5,604 nucleotides of DNA from Coprothermobacter sp. (GCA_003476705.1 DMVM01000113.1:1-5604), one strand, 5' to 3'. Shown: positions 1-5,538, counted from the first letter of the stretch. Made by a program: numbers and translations. Notes: a model not told the origin generated them from the letters alone.

Positions 1-831
1 GAAGAAAGGCTGTTCGGTACTACAACAGAGGCGGATTTGAAAAAGTGGAAAGAAATGTTGTCTATGCAATCTGAAAGGACACTAAAAGTGGCGCTTGTAG
101 GGAAGTATGTGGTACTTCCTGATGCTTACTTATCGGTTATAGAGGCAATAAGGCATGCTGCTATGAAACTGGGAGTAGGGGCTCACGTATATCTAATGTC
201 GTCAGACGAGCTGGAGAAATGTGATGATGAGCAACTAAGCGAAAAACTCAGTAACATGGATGCTCTTGTAGTTCCTGGAGGGTTTGGGGCTAGGGGCATT
301 GAAGGCATGGTTAAGGTGCTGCGGTACGCTCGGGAGAACAAGATGCCTACTTTGGGTCTGTGCTTGGGAATGCAGGTTATGTCCATTGAGTTTGCTCGTA
401 ACGTTTTGGGGTTAAAGGAAGCTAACAGCACTGAATTTGATCCACATGCTACATATCCTGTAATCAGTTTGCTTCCTGAACAGATGCGGGTCAGAGACTT
501 AGGAGGAAGTATGAGGCTTGGAGCTTATCCATGTACATTGGTTGAAGGGACACGAGTTCACGCCCTCTACAACAAACCAGTGGTATTTGAAAGACACAGG
601 CATCGGTTCGAATTCAACAATGAATTTAGAGAAGCATTTGAAAATAACGGTTTTCAGGTTTCAGGTCTGTATGAACCGAAAGACTTGGTAGAAGTTCTGG
701 AGCTGAAAGATCATCCGTTTTATGTGGGGGTACAGTACCACCCCGAGTTTAAATCCAGACCCATGGTACCTCATCCACTCTTCTTGGGTTTACTAAGCGA
801 AGCCGTGGCGAAGGCTTCGCCTGTGCTATAA
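1..831 (+). CDS. pyrG: CTP synthase, C-terminal glutaminase domain (5' partial)
   Basis: This is the 3' part of CTP synthase, the cytosolic enzyme that aminates UTP to CTP using ATP and ammonia released from glutamine. The reading frame is open from base 1 (EERLFGTTTEAD...), so the gene begins upstream of the window; the TTG at 37 is internal, not a start. 276 residues are visible. They contain the end of the synthetase-to-glutaminase linker and a class I glutamine amidotransferase domain: the oxyanion segment VVPGGFGARG, the nucleophile cysteine in GLCLGMQ (codon 361-363), and the catalytic His and Glu of YHPEF (codons 739-741 and 745-747). RDLGGSMRLG and RHRHRFEFN are typical PyrG signatures. 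The C-terminus (…KASPVL) looks near the normal family end. The stop codon is part of a TATAAT box, and a tRNA gene starts 9 bases later. The identification is secure; only the N-terminal synthetase domain is missing because of the window edge. Confidence 0.97.
   Translation, partial: EERLFGTTTEADLKKWKEMLSMQSERTLKVALVGKYVVLPDAYLSVIEAIRHAAMKLGVGAHVYLMSSDELEKCDDEQLSEKLSNMDALVVPGGFGARGIEGMVKVLRYARENKMPTLGLCLGMQVMSIEFARNVLGLKEANSTEFDPHATYPVISLLPEQMRVRDLGGSMRLGAYPCTLVEGTRVHALYNKPVVFERHRHRFEFNNEFREAFENNGFQVSGLYEPKDLVEVLELKDHPFYVGVQYHPEFKSRPMVPHPLFLGLLSEAVAKASPVL
797..820 (+). repeat. Inverted repeat at the 3' end of pyrG
   Basis: Two perfect 8-base arms, GCGAAGCC (797-804) and GGCTTCGC (813-820), flank an 8-base loop. 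The loop also carries a second copy of GCGAAG (808-813), giving a direct repeat at 11-base spacing and an alternative stem GGCGAA/TTCGCC (807-812 with 816-821). It lies inside the pyrG coding region, exactly where the -35 region of the downstream tRNA promoter would be. It has no U-run after it, so it is not a standard terminator. It may be a protein-binding operator, an RNA hairpin protecting the pyrG 3' end, or a codon-driven coincidence. Confidence 0.55.
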
Positions 832-832
832 T
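824..832 (+). promoter_or_regulatory. Extended -10 promoter for tRNA-Pro(GGG), overlapping the pyrG stop
   Basis: The sequence TGCTATAAT is a perfect extended -10 element (TGnTATAAT), with TATAAT at 827-832. The pyrG stop TAA (829-831) lies within it. No good -35 hexamer is present at 16-18 bases; the best, GTGGCG at 805-810, matches three of six bases. Extended -10 promoters can work without a -35. Starting 7-8 bases after the box places the first nucleotide at about G840, one base before the tRNA. The motif is seen directly; its activity is inferred, supported by an identical element before the second tRNA-Pro. Confidence 0.7.
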
Positions 833-840
833 AACAGCTG

Positions 841-915
841 CGGGGCGTAGCGCAGTGGGAGCGCACTCGTTTGGGGTGCGAGTGGTCGGCGGTTCGAGTC
901 CGCCCGCCCCGACCA
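841..915 (+). tRNA. tRNA-Pro(GGG)
   Basis: A full cloverleaf can be folded: acceptor CGGGGCG/CGCCCCG (841-847, 905-911), D stem GCGC/GCGC with a minimal 7-base D loop AGTGGGA, anticodon stem CTCGT/GCGAG with loop TTGGGGT and anticodon GGG at 873-875, a 5-base variable region, T stem GGCGG/CCGCC with loop TTCGAGT, discriminator A912 and encoded CCA 913-915. The C1-G72 pair, A73 and G35-G36 are known bacterial prolyl-tRNA synthetase identity elements. It reads CCC and CCU codons. A T-rich run (916-925) follows CCA and leads straight into the ribosome binding site of the next gene, so a tRNA-mRNA cotranscript is possible. Confidence 0.97.
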
Positions 916-925
916 TTTGTTTTTT

Positions 926-932
926 GGAGGTG
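926..932 (+). promoter_or_regulatory. Ribosome binding site fixing the TTG start of the aminotransferase
   Basis: GGAGGTG is a near-perfect Shine-Dalgarno sequence. It lies 8 bases before the TTG at 941 and downstream of the earlier in-frame TTG at 917. Position 917 is only two bases after the tRNA CCA end and has no usable site upstream, so 941 is the start. Confidence 0.85.
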
Positions 933-940
933 GCTTCACC

Positions 941-2182
941 TTGAATCCGGACGAAATTCTCCAGAAATATCACGATCACATAAATCCTGGGTTAGCTGAC
1001 TTATTGCAGCTGGGCGGCTTAGCTGCTGTGGATGACAAAGCTGAGGGTGCCTATGTTTGGGATGCTGACGGAAATAAGTATTTAGATGCGGTAGGTGGAT
1101 ACGGTGTTTTTGCTTTGGGACATAGACCTCCCAAAGTCATCGAGAAAGTCAAAGAAACACTAGATAAAATGCCGCTGGCTTCGAAAATATTCATTAACAG
1201 CTGCGAAGCTGAGCTTGGGGAAAAGCTTTCTGAGGCAACAGGCTACCAGTACTTTATGTTTCTTAATTCGGGTTCAGAGGCTGTAGAGCCAGCCTTGAAA
1301 CTGTCTAGGCTGACGACGGGTAAAACAACCTTTATTGGGATGACTAATGCTTACCACGGTGTAACGTTCGGTGCCCTTTCTGTTTCTGGAAGAGATGTTT
1401 ACAAAGAACCTTTTAAACCTTTGCTTCCCGGGGTGAAAATTGTTCCCTTTGGCGATGCAGCGGCTTTAGCAAATGCTCTGGACAATACAGTGGCTGCCGT
1501 TATCGTTGAGCCGATACAGGGTGAAGGTGGGGTGAATGTGCCTCCGCCTGGTTACCTTAAGACGGTAAGGCAACTCTGTGATGAGGCAGGCTGCTTCCTT
1601 ATCTTAGATGAGATTCAAACCGGCATGGGTAGAACAGGTAAGCTGTTGGCTGAAGAATGGGAAGATGTAAGAGCTGATATTGTCTGCTTAGGTAAGGCAT
1701 TGGGTGGTGGAGTTGTGCCCATCGGTGCAGTAGGCGCTACGGAGACAGCATGGCAGGGCTTTATTGACAATCCACTCATTCATGAAAGCACTTTTGGGGG
1801 AAATCCTCTTGCTACCAGTGCGGGTATAGCAGCTGTGGATGAAATACTTGGTAAACAGATTTGGAATAACGCGCATAGCACGGGAGAGAAGTTGCTTTCC
1901 GCTCTGCGGAGCGAAGCTGAGAAATACCCGCATCTCATAAAGGAAGTACGTGGACGTGGACTACTCATCGGTGTGGAAATGATGGAGGAAGGTTATGGAC
2001 TGCCCATGATGGGTTTTATGCTGGAAGAAAAGACTTTGGTAGCTTACACCTTAAATAATCCAAGGGTTATTCGCATAGAGCCACCTCTTATTATTGGTGA
2101 TGAAGAAATTCAGTGGCTTGTGAATGCTTTTCAGAAAGCTTTGGCCAAACTTGACAAACTGGCCAAGGATTTGGAGGTGTAA
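941..2182 (+). CDS. Class III PLP-dependent aminotransferase, PatA (putrescine aminotransferase)-like
   Basis: A 413-residue cytosolic aminotransferase of fold type I, class III (ornithine/putrescine aminotransferase family). Visible signatures are NSGSEA (109-114, phosphate binding), YHG (138-140, stacking on the PLP ring), EPIQGEGG (190-197), LDEIQTGMGRTG (222-233, with D223 bonding the pyridine nitrogen), the Schiff-base lysine K252 in CLGKALGGG, and STFGGNPLA (283-291). The C-terminal TLNN…IRIEPPL segment closely resembles E. coli putrescine:2-oxoglutarate aminotransferase (PatA/YgjG), as I recall it, more than acetylornithine aminotransferase. If the substrate is putrescine, the product 4-aminobutanal would cyclise to 1-pyrroline. 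Ornithine, acetylornithine, beta-alanine and cadaverine remain possible, and I give no symbol because the substrate is not provable. The TTG start at 941 is chosen from its ribosome binding site. The 3' end contains the next gene's ribosome binding site, and the stop is 6 bases from the next start. The gene is full length and looks intact. Confidence 0.9.
   Translation: MNPDEILQKYHDHINPGLADLLQLGGLAAVDDKAEGAYVWDADGNKYLDAVGGYGVFALGHRPPKVIEKVKETLDKMPLASKIFINSCEAELGEKLSEATGYQYFMFLNSGSEAVEPALKLSRLTTGKTTFIGMTNAYHGVTFGALSVSGRDVYKEPFKPLLPGVKIVPFGDAAALANALDNTVAAVIVEPIQGEGGVNVPPPGYLKTVRQLCDEAGCFLILDEIQTGMGRTGKLLAEEWEDVRADIVCLGKALGGGVVPIGAVGATETAWQGFIDNPLIHESTFGGNPLATSAGIAAVDEILGKQIWNNAHSTGEKLLSALRSEAEKYPHLIKEVRGRGLLIGVEMMEEGYGLPMMGFMLEEKTLVAYTLNNPRVIRIEPPLIIGDEEIQWLVNAFQKALAKLDKLAKDLEV
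2173..2179 (+). promoter_or_regulatory. Ribosome binding site of the SRPBCC gene inside the aminotransferase end
   Basis: GGAGGTG sits in the last codons of the aminotransferase gene and is separated by 9 bases from the ATG at 2189. It supports this ATG over the nearby GTG at 2195 and implies that ribosomes ending on the aminotransferase can restart on the next gene. Confidence 0.8.
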
Positions 2183-2188
2183 ATAGAC

Positions 2189-2626
2189 ATGCTAGTGGAG
2201 GAAGAGATAGGCATCAATGCTCCTGCTGACAAGGTTTACCAGATTGTGAAGGACATGGGACGTTATCCTGAATTCATACCTTCTCTAAAAGAAGTAACAG
2301 TTTTGGAAAATGGACCAGGTTATACGGTGACTAAATGGGTATCAAAAGTGCAGTCATTTACGCTGCAATGGACAGAACGTGACACGTTTTTCGACGAAGA
2401 GAGAAGAGTGGAATACAAGTTGGTAGAAGGAGCCATGAAAAAGTTTGAGGGGAAGTGGATTGTAGAACCTCAAACTGATGGAACGACTAAAGTACATCTG
2501 GATGTGGATTTTGAGCTCGCTATGCCAGCTTTGAGAGATTTCTTAGGACCCATGGCGAGAAAGATTATGCGAGATTCTTTAAAGTCCTTATTGCAGGGGA
2601 TAAAAACAGAAAGCGAAAAAGTGTGA
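2189..2626 (+). CDS. SRPBCC / START-like domain protein (COQ10-RatA / polyketide cyclase-like)
   Basis: A 145-residue single-domain protein without signal peptide or membrane segment. The N-terminus has the typical pattern of the polyketide-cyclase/COQ10 branch of the SRPBCC (Bet v 1-like) superfamily: a first strand ending in INAPADKVYQIV (9-20), then helix residues DMGRYPEFIPSLKEVTVLE (22-40). Alternating strands follow (YTVTKW, FTLQWTERDTF, RRVEYKLVEGAMKKFEGKW, TKVHLDVDFEL), and a long C-terminal helix (about 113-145) closes the fold's hydrophobic pocket. Family members bind hydrophobic ligands such as quinones, lipids or polyketides, or act as cyclases; the RatA branch has been linked to ribosome association. 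The ligand cannot be read from the sequence. The gene is six bases after the aminotransferase and one base before the FAD oxidoreductase, so its role is probably tied to theirs. The fold assignment is good, the function unknown. Confidence 0.85.
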   Translation: MLVEEEIGINAPADKVYQIVKDMGRYPEFIPSLKEVTVLENGPGYTVTKWVSKVQSFTLQWTERDTFFDEERRVEYKLVEGAMKKFEGKWIVEPQTDGTTKVHLDVDFELAMPALRDFLGPMARKIMRDSLKSLLQGIKTESEKV

Positions 2627-2627
2627 A

Positions 2628-4007
2628 ATGAGCAAGGTAGTCATCATTGGGGCTGGGCCTGCTGGTATTTTTTGTGGACTTCGCCTTTCAGAAGTGCTTA
2701 GCGGTGAAGATATAACCATTATTGAAAAGGGCAAACCCATTGATAAGCGTTACTGCCCACTTCTCCTTAACGGCAAATGTGTAAACTGTGAGCCCTGTTC
2801 CATGATAAGTGGTTGGGGCGGTGCAGGTGCTTACAGTGATGGGAAGTTGAATATTACAGGCGAAATCGGTGGTTTCCTCAATGATATTCTGGGAGAACAG
2901 CGTTTTGGAAGCTTTGTTCCAGAAGTGCTTAAGTACTTCTACGACCACGGTGCTCCAAAAGAACTTGACAATGTGGCTGAGAGGCCTGAAGTAGATGACT
3001 GGCATAAAAGAGCTCGCCTTCTTGGAATGAAGCTTATCACTTTCCCAATCATTCATTTGGGCACCGATAAAACTAAAGAGGTACTTGCAAACATGTACGA
3101 CACTCTGCGGAGTCGGGGTGTGAATGTTATCTTTGGCACTGAAGTGGAGGACATACTCACCGAAGAAGAGAAGGTTGTCGGTGTGAAGACCAGTAGCGGC
3201 GATTTTCTTAAAGCTGATTATGTGGTAGTAGCTGTTGGAAGGAGCGGAGCTGATGATTTGACACGCTGGGTGGGTAGATTGGGCCTGCATTTCGGCACTA
3301 ACCCAGTGGACTTGGGAGTACGGGTGGAGGTTCCTGCCGAGGTACTTTTGCCCATGACAGACGTACTTTATGAGGTGAAACTAGAATACTACTCCAAGGC
3401 TTTTGAAGATAAAGTAAGGACGTTTTGCATGAATCCAGGTGGTGAAGTGGTTAAGGAACATTTGGATGACGTCATTACCGTTAATGGGCATTCCTATAAA
3501 GAGAAGCTCCTTCCTAATACGAATTTCGCTGTTTTGGTCAGTACTTATTTCACAGAGCCATTCAAAGATCCAGTTGCTTACGGGAAACACGTCGCGAAGC
3601 TGGCTAACTTACTAAGTGACGGTATCATCGTGCAGCGTTTCGGCGACCTAGTAAATGGTCATCGCTCCACTCCTGAGCGTATTAAACGTAGTATTGTTAA
3701 ACCGTCACTGGAGGATTCTATTCCTGGAGATCTAAACGCTGTGCTTCCTAGAAGACACTTAGAAAGCATCATCGAGTTCTTACAAGTACTTGACCAGTTT
3801 GCTCCAGGTGTTGGTAGCCGAGATACGCTGTTATATGGTGTGGAAGTAAAGTTTTACTCCATGAGGCCTGAGATTTCCGGTGTGCTAGAATCAGAGATTT
3901 CTAACCTTTTCATGGCAGGTGACGGAGCAGGAATAACCAGAGGATTATTCCAAGCTGCCATGGCGGGCCTAGTAGTTGCTGATACCATAAAGGAGAGATG
4001 TATGTGA
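2628..4007 (+). CDS. FAD-dependent oxidoreductase of COG2509 type (uncharacterised dehydrogenase)
   Basis: A 459-residue cytosolic flavoprotein. A Rossmann FAD-binding motif opens the protein (VVIIGAGPAG, glycines at 8, 10 and 13), with acidic E33 ending the second strand to bind the ADP ribose. Four cysteines follow at 43, 51, 54 and 57 (C-x7-C-x2-C-x2-C), then GWGGAGAYSDGKLN (62-75), typical of COG2509. Further landmarks are the second FAD contact AVGRSG (202-207), NGHRST (343-348), DTLLYGVEVKFYS (399-411) and the C-terminal flavin motif GDGAGITRG (431-439). The family is named a dehydrogenase by homology, but I know of no settled substrate. No Shine-Dalgarno sequence precedes the ATG, which lies one base after the upstream stop, so translation probably depends on coupling. 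The start is supported because only seven residues precede the first FAD glycine. The gene overlaps purA by four bases. The four-cysteine group could bind a metal or Fe-S cluster, or form redox disulfides. Confidence 0.9.
   Translation: MSKVVIIGAGPAGIFCGLRLSEVLSGEDITIIEKGKPIDKRYCPLLLNGKCVNCEPCSMISGWGGAGAYSDGKLNITGEIGGFLNDILGEQRFGSFVPEVLKYFYDHGAPKELDNVAERPEVDDWHKRARLLGMKLITFPIIHLGTDKTKEVLANMYDTLRSRGVNVIFGTEVEDILTEEEKVVGVKTSSGDFLKADYVVVAVGRSGADDLTRWVGRLGLHFGTNPVDLGVRVEVPAEVLLPMTDVLYEVKLEYYSKAFEDKVRTFCMNPGGEVVKEHLDDVITVNGHSYKEKLLPNTNFAVLVSTYFTEPFKDPVAYGKHVAKLANLLSDGIIVQRFGDLVNGHRSTPERIKRSIVKPSLEDSIPGDLNAVLPRRHLESIIEFLQVLDQFAPGVGSRDTLLYGVEVKFYSMRPEISGVLESEISNLFMAGDGAGITRGLFQAAMAGLVVADTIKERCM
3989..3995 (+). 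promoter_or_regulatory. Ribosome binding site favouring the GTG start of purA
   Basis: AAAGGAG ends 2 bases before the ATG at 3998, too close for efficient initiation, but 8 bases before the in-frame GTG at 4004. The GTG therefore is the more likely start and forms the common GTGA overlap with the upstream TGA stop. Confidence 0.8.
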
Positions 4008-5218
4008 GTGCGGACTTAGTTTGTGGACTTCAGTGGGGAGATGAAGGAAAAGGAAAAGCTGTGGATTACATCTCCAAAAACTACGACGTAGTAGCTCGGT
4101 TCAACGGTGGGGACAATGCTGGACATACCGTTGTTCACCAAGGGAGTACATATAAATTTCATGTGATCCCAAGCGGAGTACTAAGGGGCTGCTTAGGGGT
4201 TATTGGAAGTGGAGTAGTACTTAATCCATCTTCTTTAGAAGAAGAGCTGCGCCAGTTGAGTGGCGATGAAAAGATCGTTATCTCGAACAGAGCGCATCTC
4301 ATACTTCCTTCATATAAACTGCTGGACCAGAAGTTGGAAAGTCTTAAGGGTGACAAAGTTGGGACTACTGGTCGAGGTATTGGTCCTGCATACGCCTTTA
4401 AGGCTTTTAGATTCGGAGTTCGAGTGGGCGACCTTTTTCAAGACGGTCTAGAAGAAAAGCTAAATGAGATTCGAAGATTGGTAGAAAGCTTGGATGTGGA
4501 GTGGATTCAGCCCGATGTAAACCATTGGAAAGAAGTGCTTTCACCATATGTGGGCGATGATTATAGGGTACTGCATGAAGCGCATTTGGAAGGACGACGA
4601 ATACTGTTTGAAGCTGCTCAGGGCGTTCTACTGGATTTGGATTTTGGGACCTACCCGTTTGTCACGTCCAGCTATACTTTCACGAACGGTGTTCACGCTG
4701 GTTCGGGTTTTAACGCAAGGGAGATTGGTGACATAATAGGCGTTAGCAAGGCTTATACAACGCGTGTCGGTAATGGTGCTTTTCCTTCTGAAGTTTTTGG
4801 AGAGACCGCAGATTATATCAGAGAACAAGGAGCAGAGTTTGGAACGACTACGGGAAGGCCGCGTAGGGTAGGTTGGCTGGATTTAGTTGCACTGCGGTAT
4901 GCTGTACGGGTTTCGGGATGCAACAAGGTTTTCTTGACTAAGGTAGACGTACTGTCAGGTTTGGATAAAGTGGGATTGGTAACGTCCTATGAAGTAGATG
5001 GACAAAGATACAGCGACTGGTTTGATTTTAGCCAAGGAGCTTTGCAGCTGGTAAAGCCTGTTGTGGAATGGTGTGATGGATGGGGAAGCGTGTTGAACGA
5101 GGGTAAACTTAATGCAAATTTGTTCTCCTTTATGGAGACCGTTGAAGGCGCTGTGGGTGCAAAAATACAGTGGGTTTCTTATGGTCCCAGTGACCACGAG
5201 ACGTTGTGCATGCTATAA
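4004..5218 (+). CDS. purA: Adenylosuccinate synthetase
   Basis: This cytosolic enzyme joins IMP and aspartate using GTP to form adenylosuccinate, the first committed step from IMP to AMP. The 404-residue product shows the P-loop-like [11 protein letters not shown] (8-18), with the catalytic acid/base pair D13 and H41 (NGGDNAGHT) at the positions usually quoted for the E. coli enzyme, which supports the GTG start over the ATG two codons earlier. Other motifs are [11 protein letters not shown] (120-130, IMP site), FEAAQG (202-207), GTTTGRPRR (280-288, aspartate loop) and TKVDVLSGL (from 312, guanine recognition by the KxD pattern). At the end, the usual GP(D/E)R…T appears as GPSDHETL and the protein stops four residues later. 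The C-terminal tail is thus slightly short and the usual arginine there is absent. The gene overlaps the FAD oxidoreductase by four bases, and its stop lies within a tRNA promoter. The overall length is somewhat below the usual 420-430 residues, but the active-site motifs are intact. Confidence 0.96.
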   Translation: MSADLVCGLQWGDEGKGKAVDYISKNYDVVARFNGGDNAGHTVVHQGSTYKFHVIPSGVLRGCLGVIGSGVVLNPSSLEEELRQLSGDEKIVISNRAHLILPSYKLLDQKLESLKGDKVGTTGRGIGPAYAFKAFRFGVRVGDLFQDGLEEKLNEIRRLVESLDVEWIQPDVNHWKEVLSPYVGDDYRVLHEAHLEGRRILFEAAQGVLLDLDFGTYPFVTSSYTFTNGVHAGSGFNAREIGDIIGVSKAYTTRVGNGAFPSEVFGETADYIREQGAEFGTTTGRPRRVGWLDLVALRYAVRVSGCNKVFLTKVDVLSGLDKVGLVTSYEVDGQRYSDWFDFSQGALQLVKPVVEWCDGWGSVLNEGKLNANLFSFMETVEGAVGAKIQWVSYGPSDHETLCML

Positions 5219-5219
5219 T
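5211..5219 (+). promoter_or_regulatory. Extended -10 promoter for the tRNA array, overlapping the purA stop
   Basis: TGCTATAAT, identical to the element at 824-832, with TATAAT at 5214-5219 and the purA stop TAA (5216-5218) inside it. A partial -35, GTGACC (5190-5195), matches four of six bases of TTGACA at an 18-base spacing. Transcription would begin near G5226, giving a leader of about 11 bases before the tRNA. It would allow the array to be expressed independently of the purA operon. Confidence 0.72.
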
Positions 5220-5236
5220 TGGTCAGTATATTGCGG

Positions 5237-5313
5237 CGGGGCGTAGCGCAGCTTGGTAGCGCACCTGGTTTGGGACCAGGGGGTCGCAGGTTCGAATCCT
5301 GTTGCCCCGACCA
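5237..5313 (+). tRNA. tRNA-Pro(UGG)
   Basis: The cloverleaf is complete: acceptor CGGGGCG/TGCCCCG (5237-5243, 5303-5309, last pair G-U), D stem GCGC/GCGC with loop AGCTTGGTA, anticodon stem CCTGG/CCAGG with loop TTTGGGA and anticodon TGG at 5271-5273, T stem GCAGG/CCTGT with loop TTCGAAT, discriminator A5310 and encoded CCA 5311-5313. C1-G72 and A73 fit prolyl-tRNA synthetase recognition. UGG with U34 modification usually reads all CCN codons, so it overlaps in function with the GGG isoacceptor at 841-915. The first 15 bases are identical in the two genes. Confidence 0.97.
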
Positions 5314-5336
5314 TTTTTGAAGTGTGAAGCAACAGG
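5298..5336 (+). repeat. Inverted repeat from the tRNA-Pro 3' half into the spacer, followed by a T-rich run
   Basis: CCTGTTGC (5298-5305), which is the 3' T-stem strand plus the first acceptor bases of tRNA-Pro(UGG), is perfectly complementary to GCAACAGG (5329-5336) in the spacer before tRNA-Glu. The stem is followed at once by TTTTACTTTT (5337-5346). It looks like an intrinsic terminator with a long 23-base loop, but it can form only if the tRNA T arm is not folded. It could act as a folding-dependent attenuator or processing signal, or be a chance match or a remnant of a partial tRNA copy. Confidence 0.45.
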
Positions 5337-5349
5337 TTTTACTTTTAGT

Positions 5350-5424
5350 GGCCCGGTGGTCAAGCGGTTAAGACACGGCCCTTTCAAGGCTGTAACACGG
5401 GTTCGAGTCCCGTCCGGGTCACCA
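5350..5424 (+). tRNA. tRNA-Glu(UUC)
   Basis: Acceptor GGCCCGG/CCGGGTC (5350-5356, 5414-5420), anticodon stem CGGCC/GGCTG with loop CTTTCAA and anticodon TTC at 5383-5385, T stem ACGGG/CCCGT with loop TTCGAGT, A73 at 5421 and encoded CCA 5422-5424. It reads GAA and GAG and is probably cotranscribed with the preceding tRNA-Pro across a 36-base spacer. In many bacteria Glu-tRNA also feeds haem synthesis, which cannot be judged here. Confidence 0.97.
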
Positions 5425-5456
5425 ATTTTATAAATCTTCTGTGAGAAAACAAATAC

Positions 5457-5533
5457 GGAGCTGTGGTGTAGTGGCCTAACATGCCTGCCTGTCACGCAGG
5501 AGATCGCGAGTTCGACTCTCGTCAGCTCCGCCA
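5457..5533 (+). tRNA. tRNA-Asp(GUC)
   Basis: Acceptor GGAGCTG/CAGCTCC (5457-5463, 5523-5529), D stem GTGT/ACAT, anticodon stem CCTGC/GCAGG with loop CTGTCAC and anticodon GTC at 5491-5493, T stem GCGAG/CTCGT with loop TTCGACT, discriminator G5530 and encoded CCA 5531-5533. G73 and G34 are known aspartyl-tRNA synthetase identity bases. It decodes GAC and GAU. The spacer to the next tRNA is only five bases (TACAT), so the two must be cut from one transcript. Confidence 0.97.
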
Positions 5534-5538
5534 TACAT

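Noticed and set aside
37..39. TTG as a start for the first gene
   Set aside because: The frame is open to base 1 and the preceding residues continue the CTP synthase linker; no ribosome binding site precedes it.
917..919. TTG at 917 as the aminotransferase start
   Set aside because: It sits two bases after the tRNA CCA end with no ribosome binding site upstream, and the added residues (MFFGGGFT) are the translated ribosome binding site region.
916..925. TTTGTTTTTT after tRNA-Pro(GGG) as an intrinsic terminator
   Set aside because: No dedicated GC-rich hairpin directly precedes it; the only stem is the tRNA itself with the unpaired ACCA between, so I do not call a terminator.
749..979. Minus-strand open frame containing GAGGLEPPTTRTPNE…
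   Set aside because: It is the antisense translation of tRNA-Pro(GGG). Such peptides are a common false annotation in databases and there is no ribosome binding site.
2688..3290. 200-codon minus-strand open frame
   Set aside because: It lies wholly opposite the FAD oxidoreductase gene, shows no recognisable domain, and the + strand frame has clear family motifs.
5227..5232. TATATT as a -10 box for tRNA-Pro(UGG)
   Set aside because: Transcription would start at about 5239, inside the mature tRNA. The TATAAT at 5214-5219 is a better match with a suitable distance.
5429..5434. TATAAA between tRNA-Glu and tRNA-Asp as an internal promoter
   Set aside because: No -35 and no extended -10 TG; AT-rich spacers between tRNA genes often give such matches.
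5223..5534. Minus-strand open frame of 103 codons with GDPDGTRTRVTALKGP and [14 protein letters not shown]
   Set aside because: It is antisense to three consecutive tRNA genes, giving the familiar spurious tRNA-antisense peptides.
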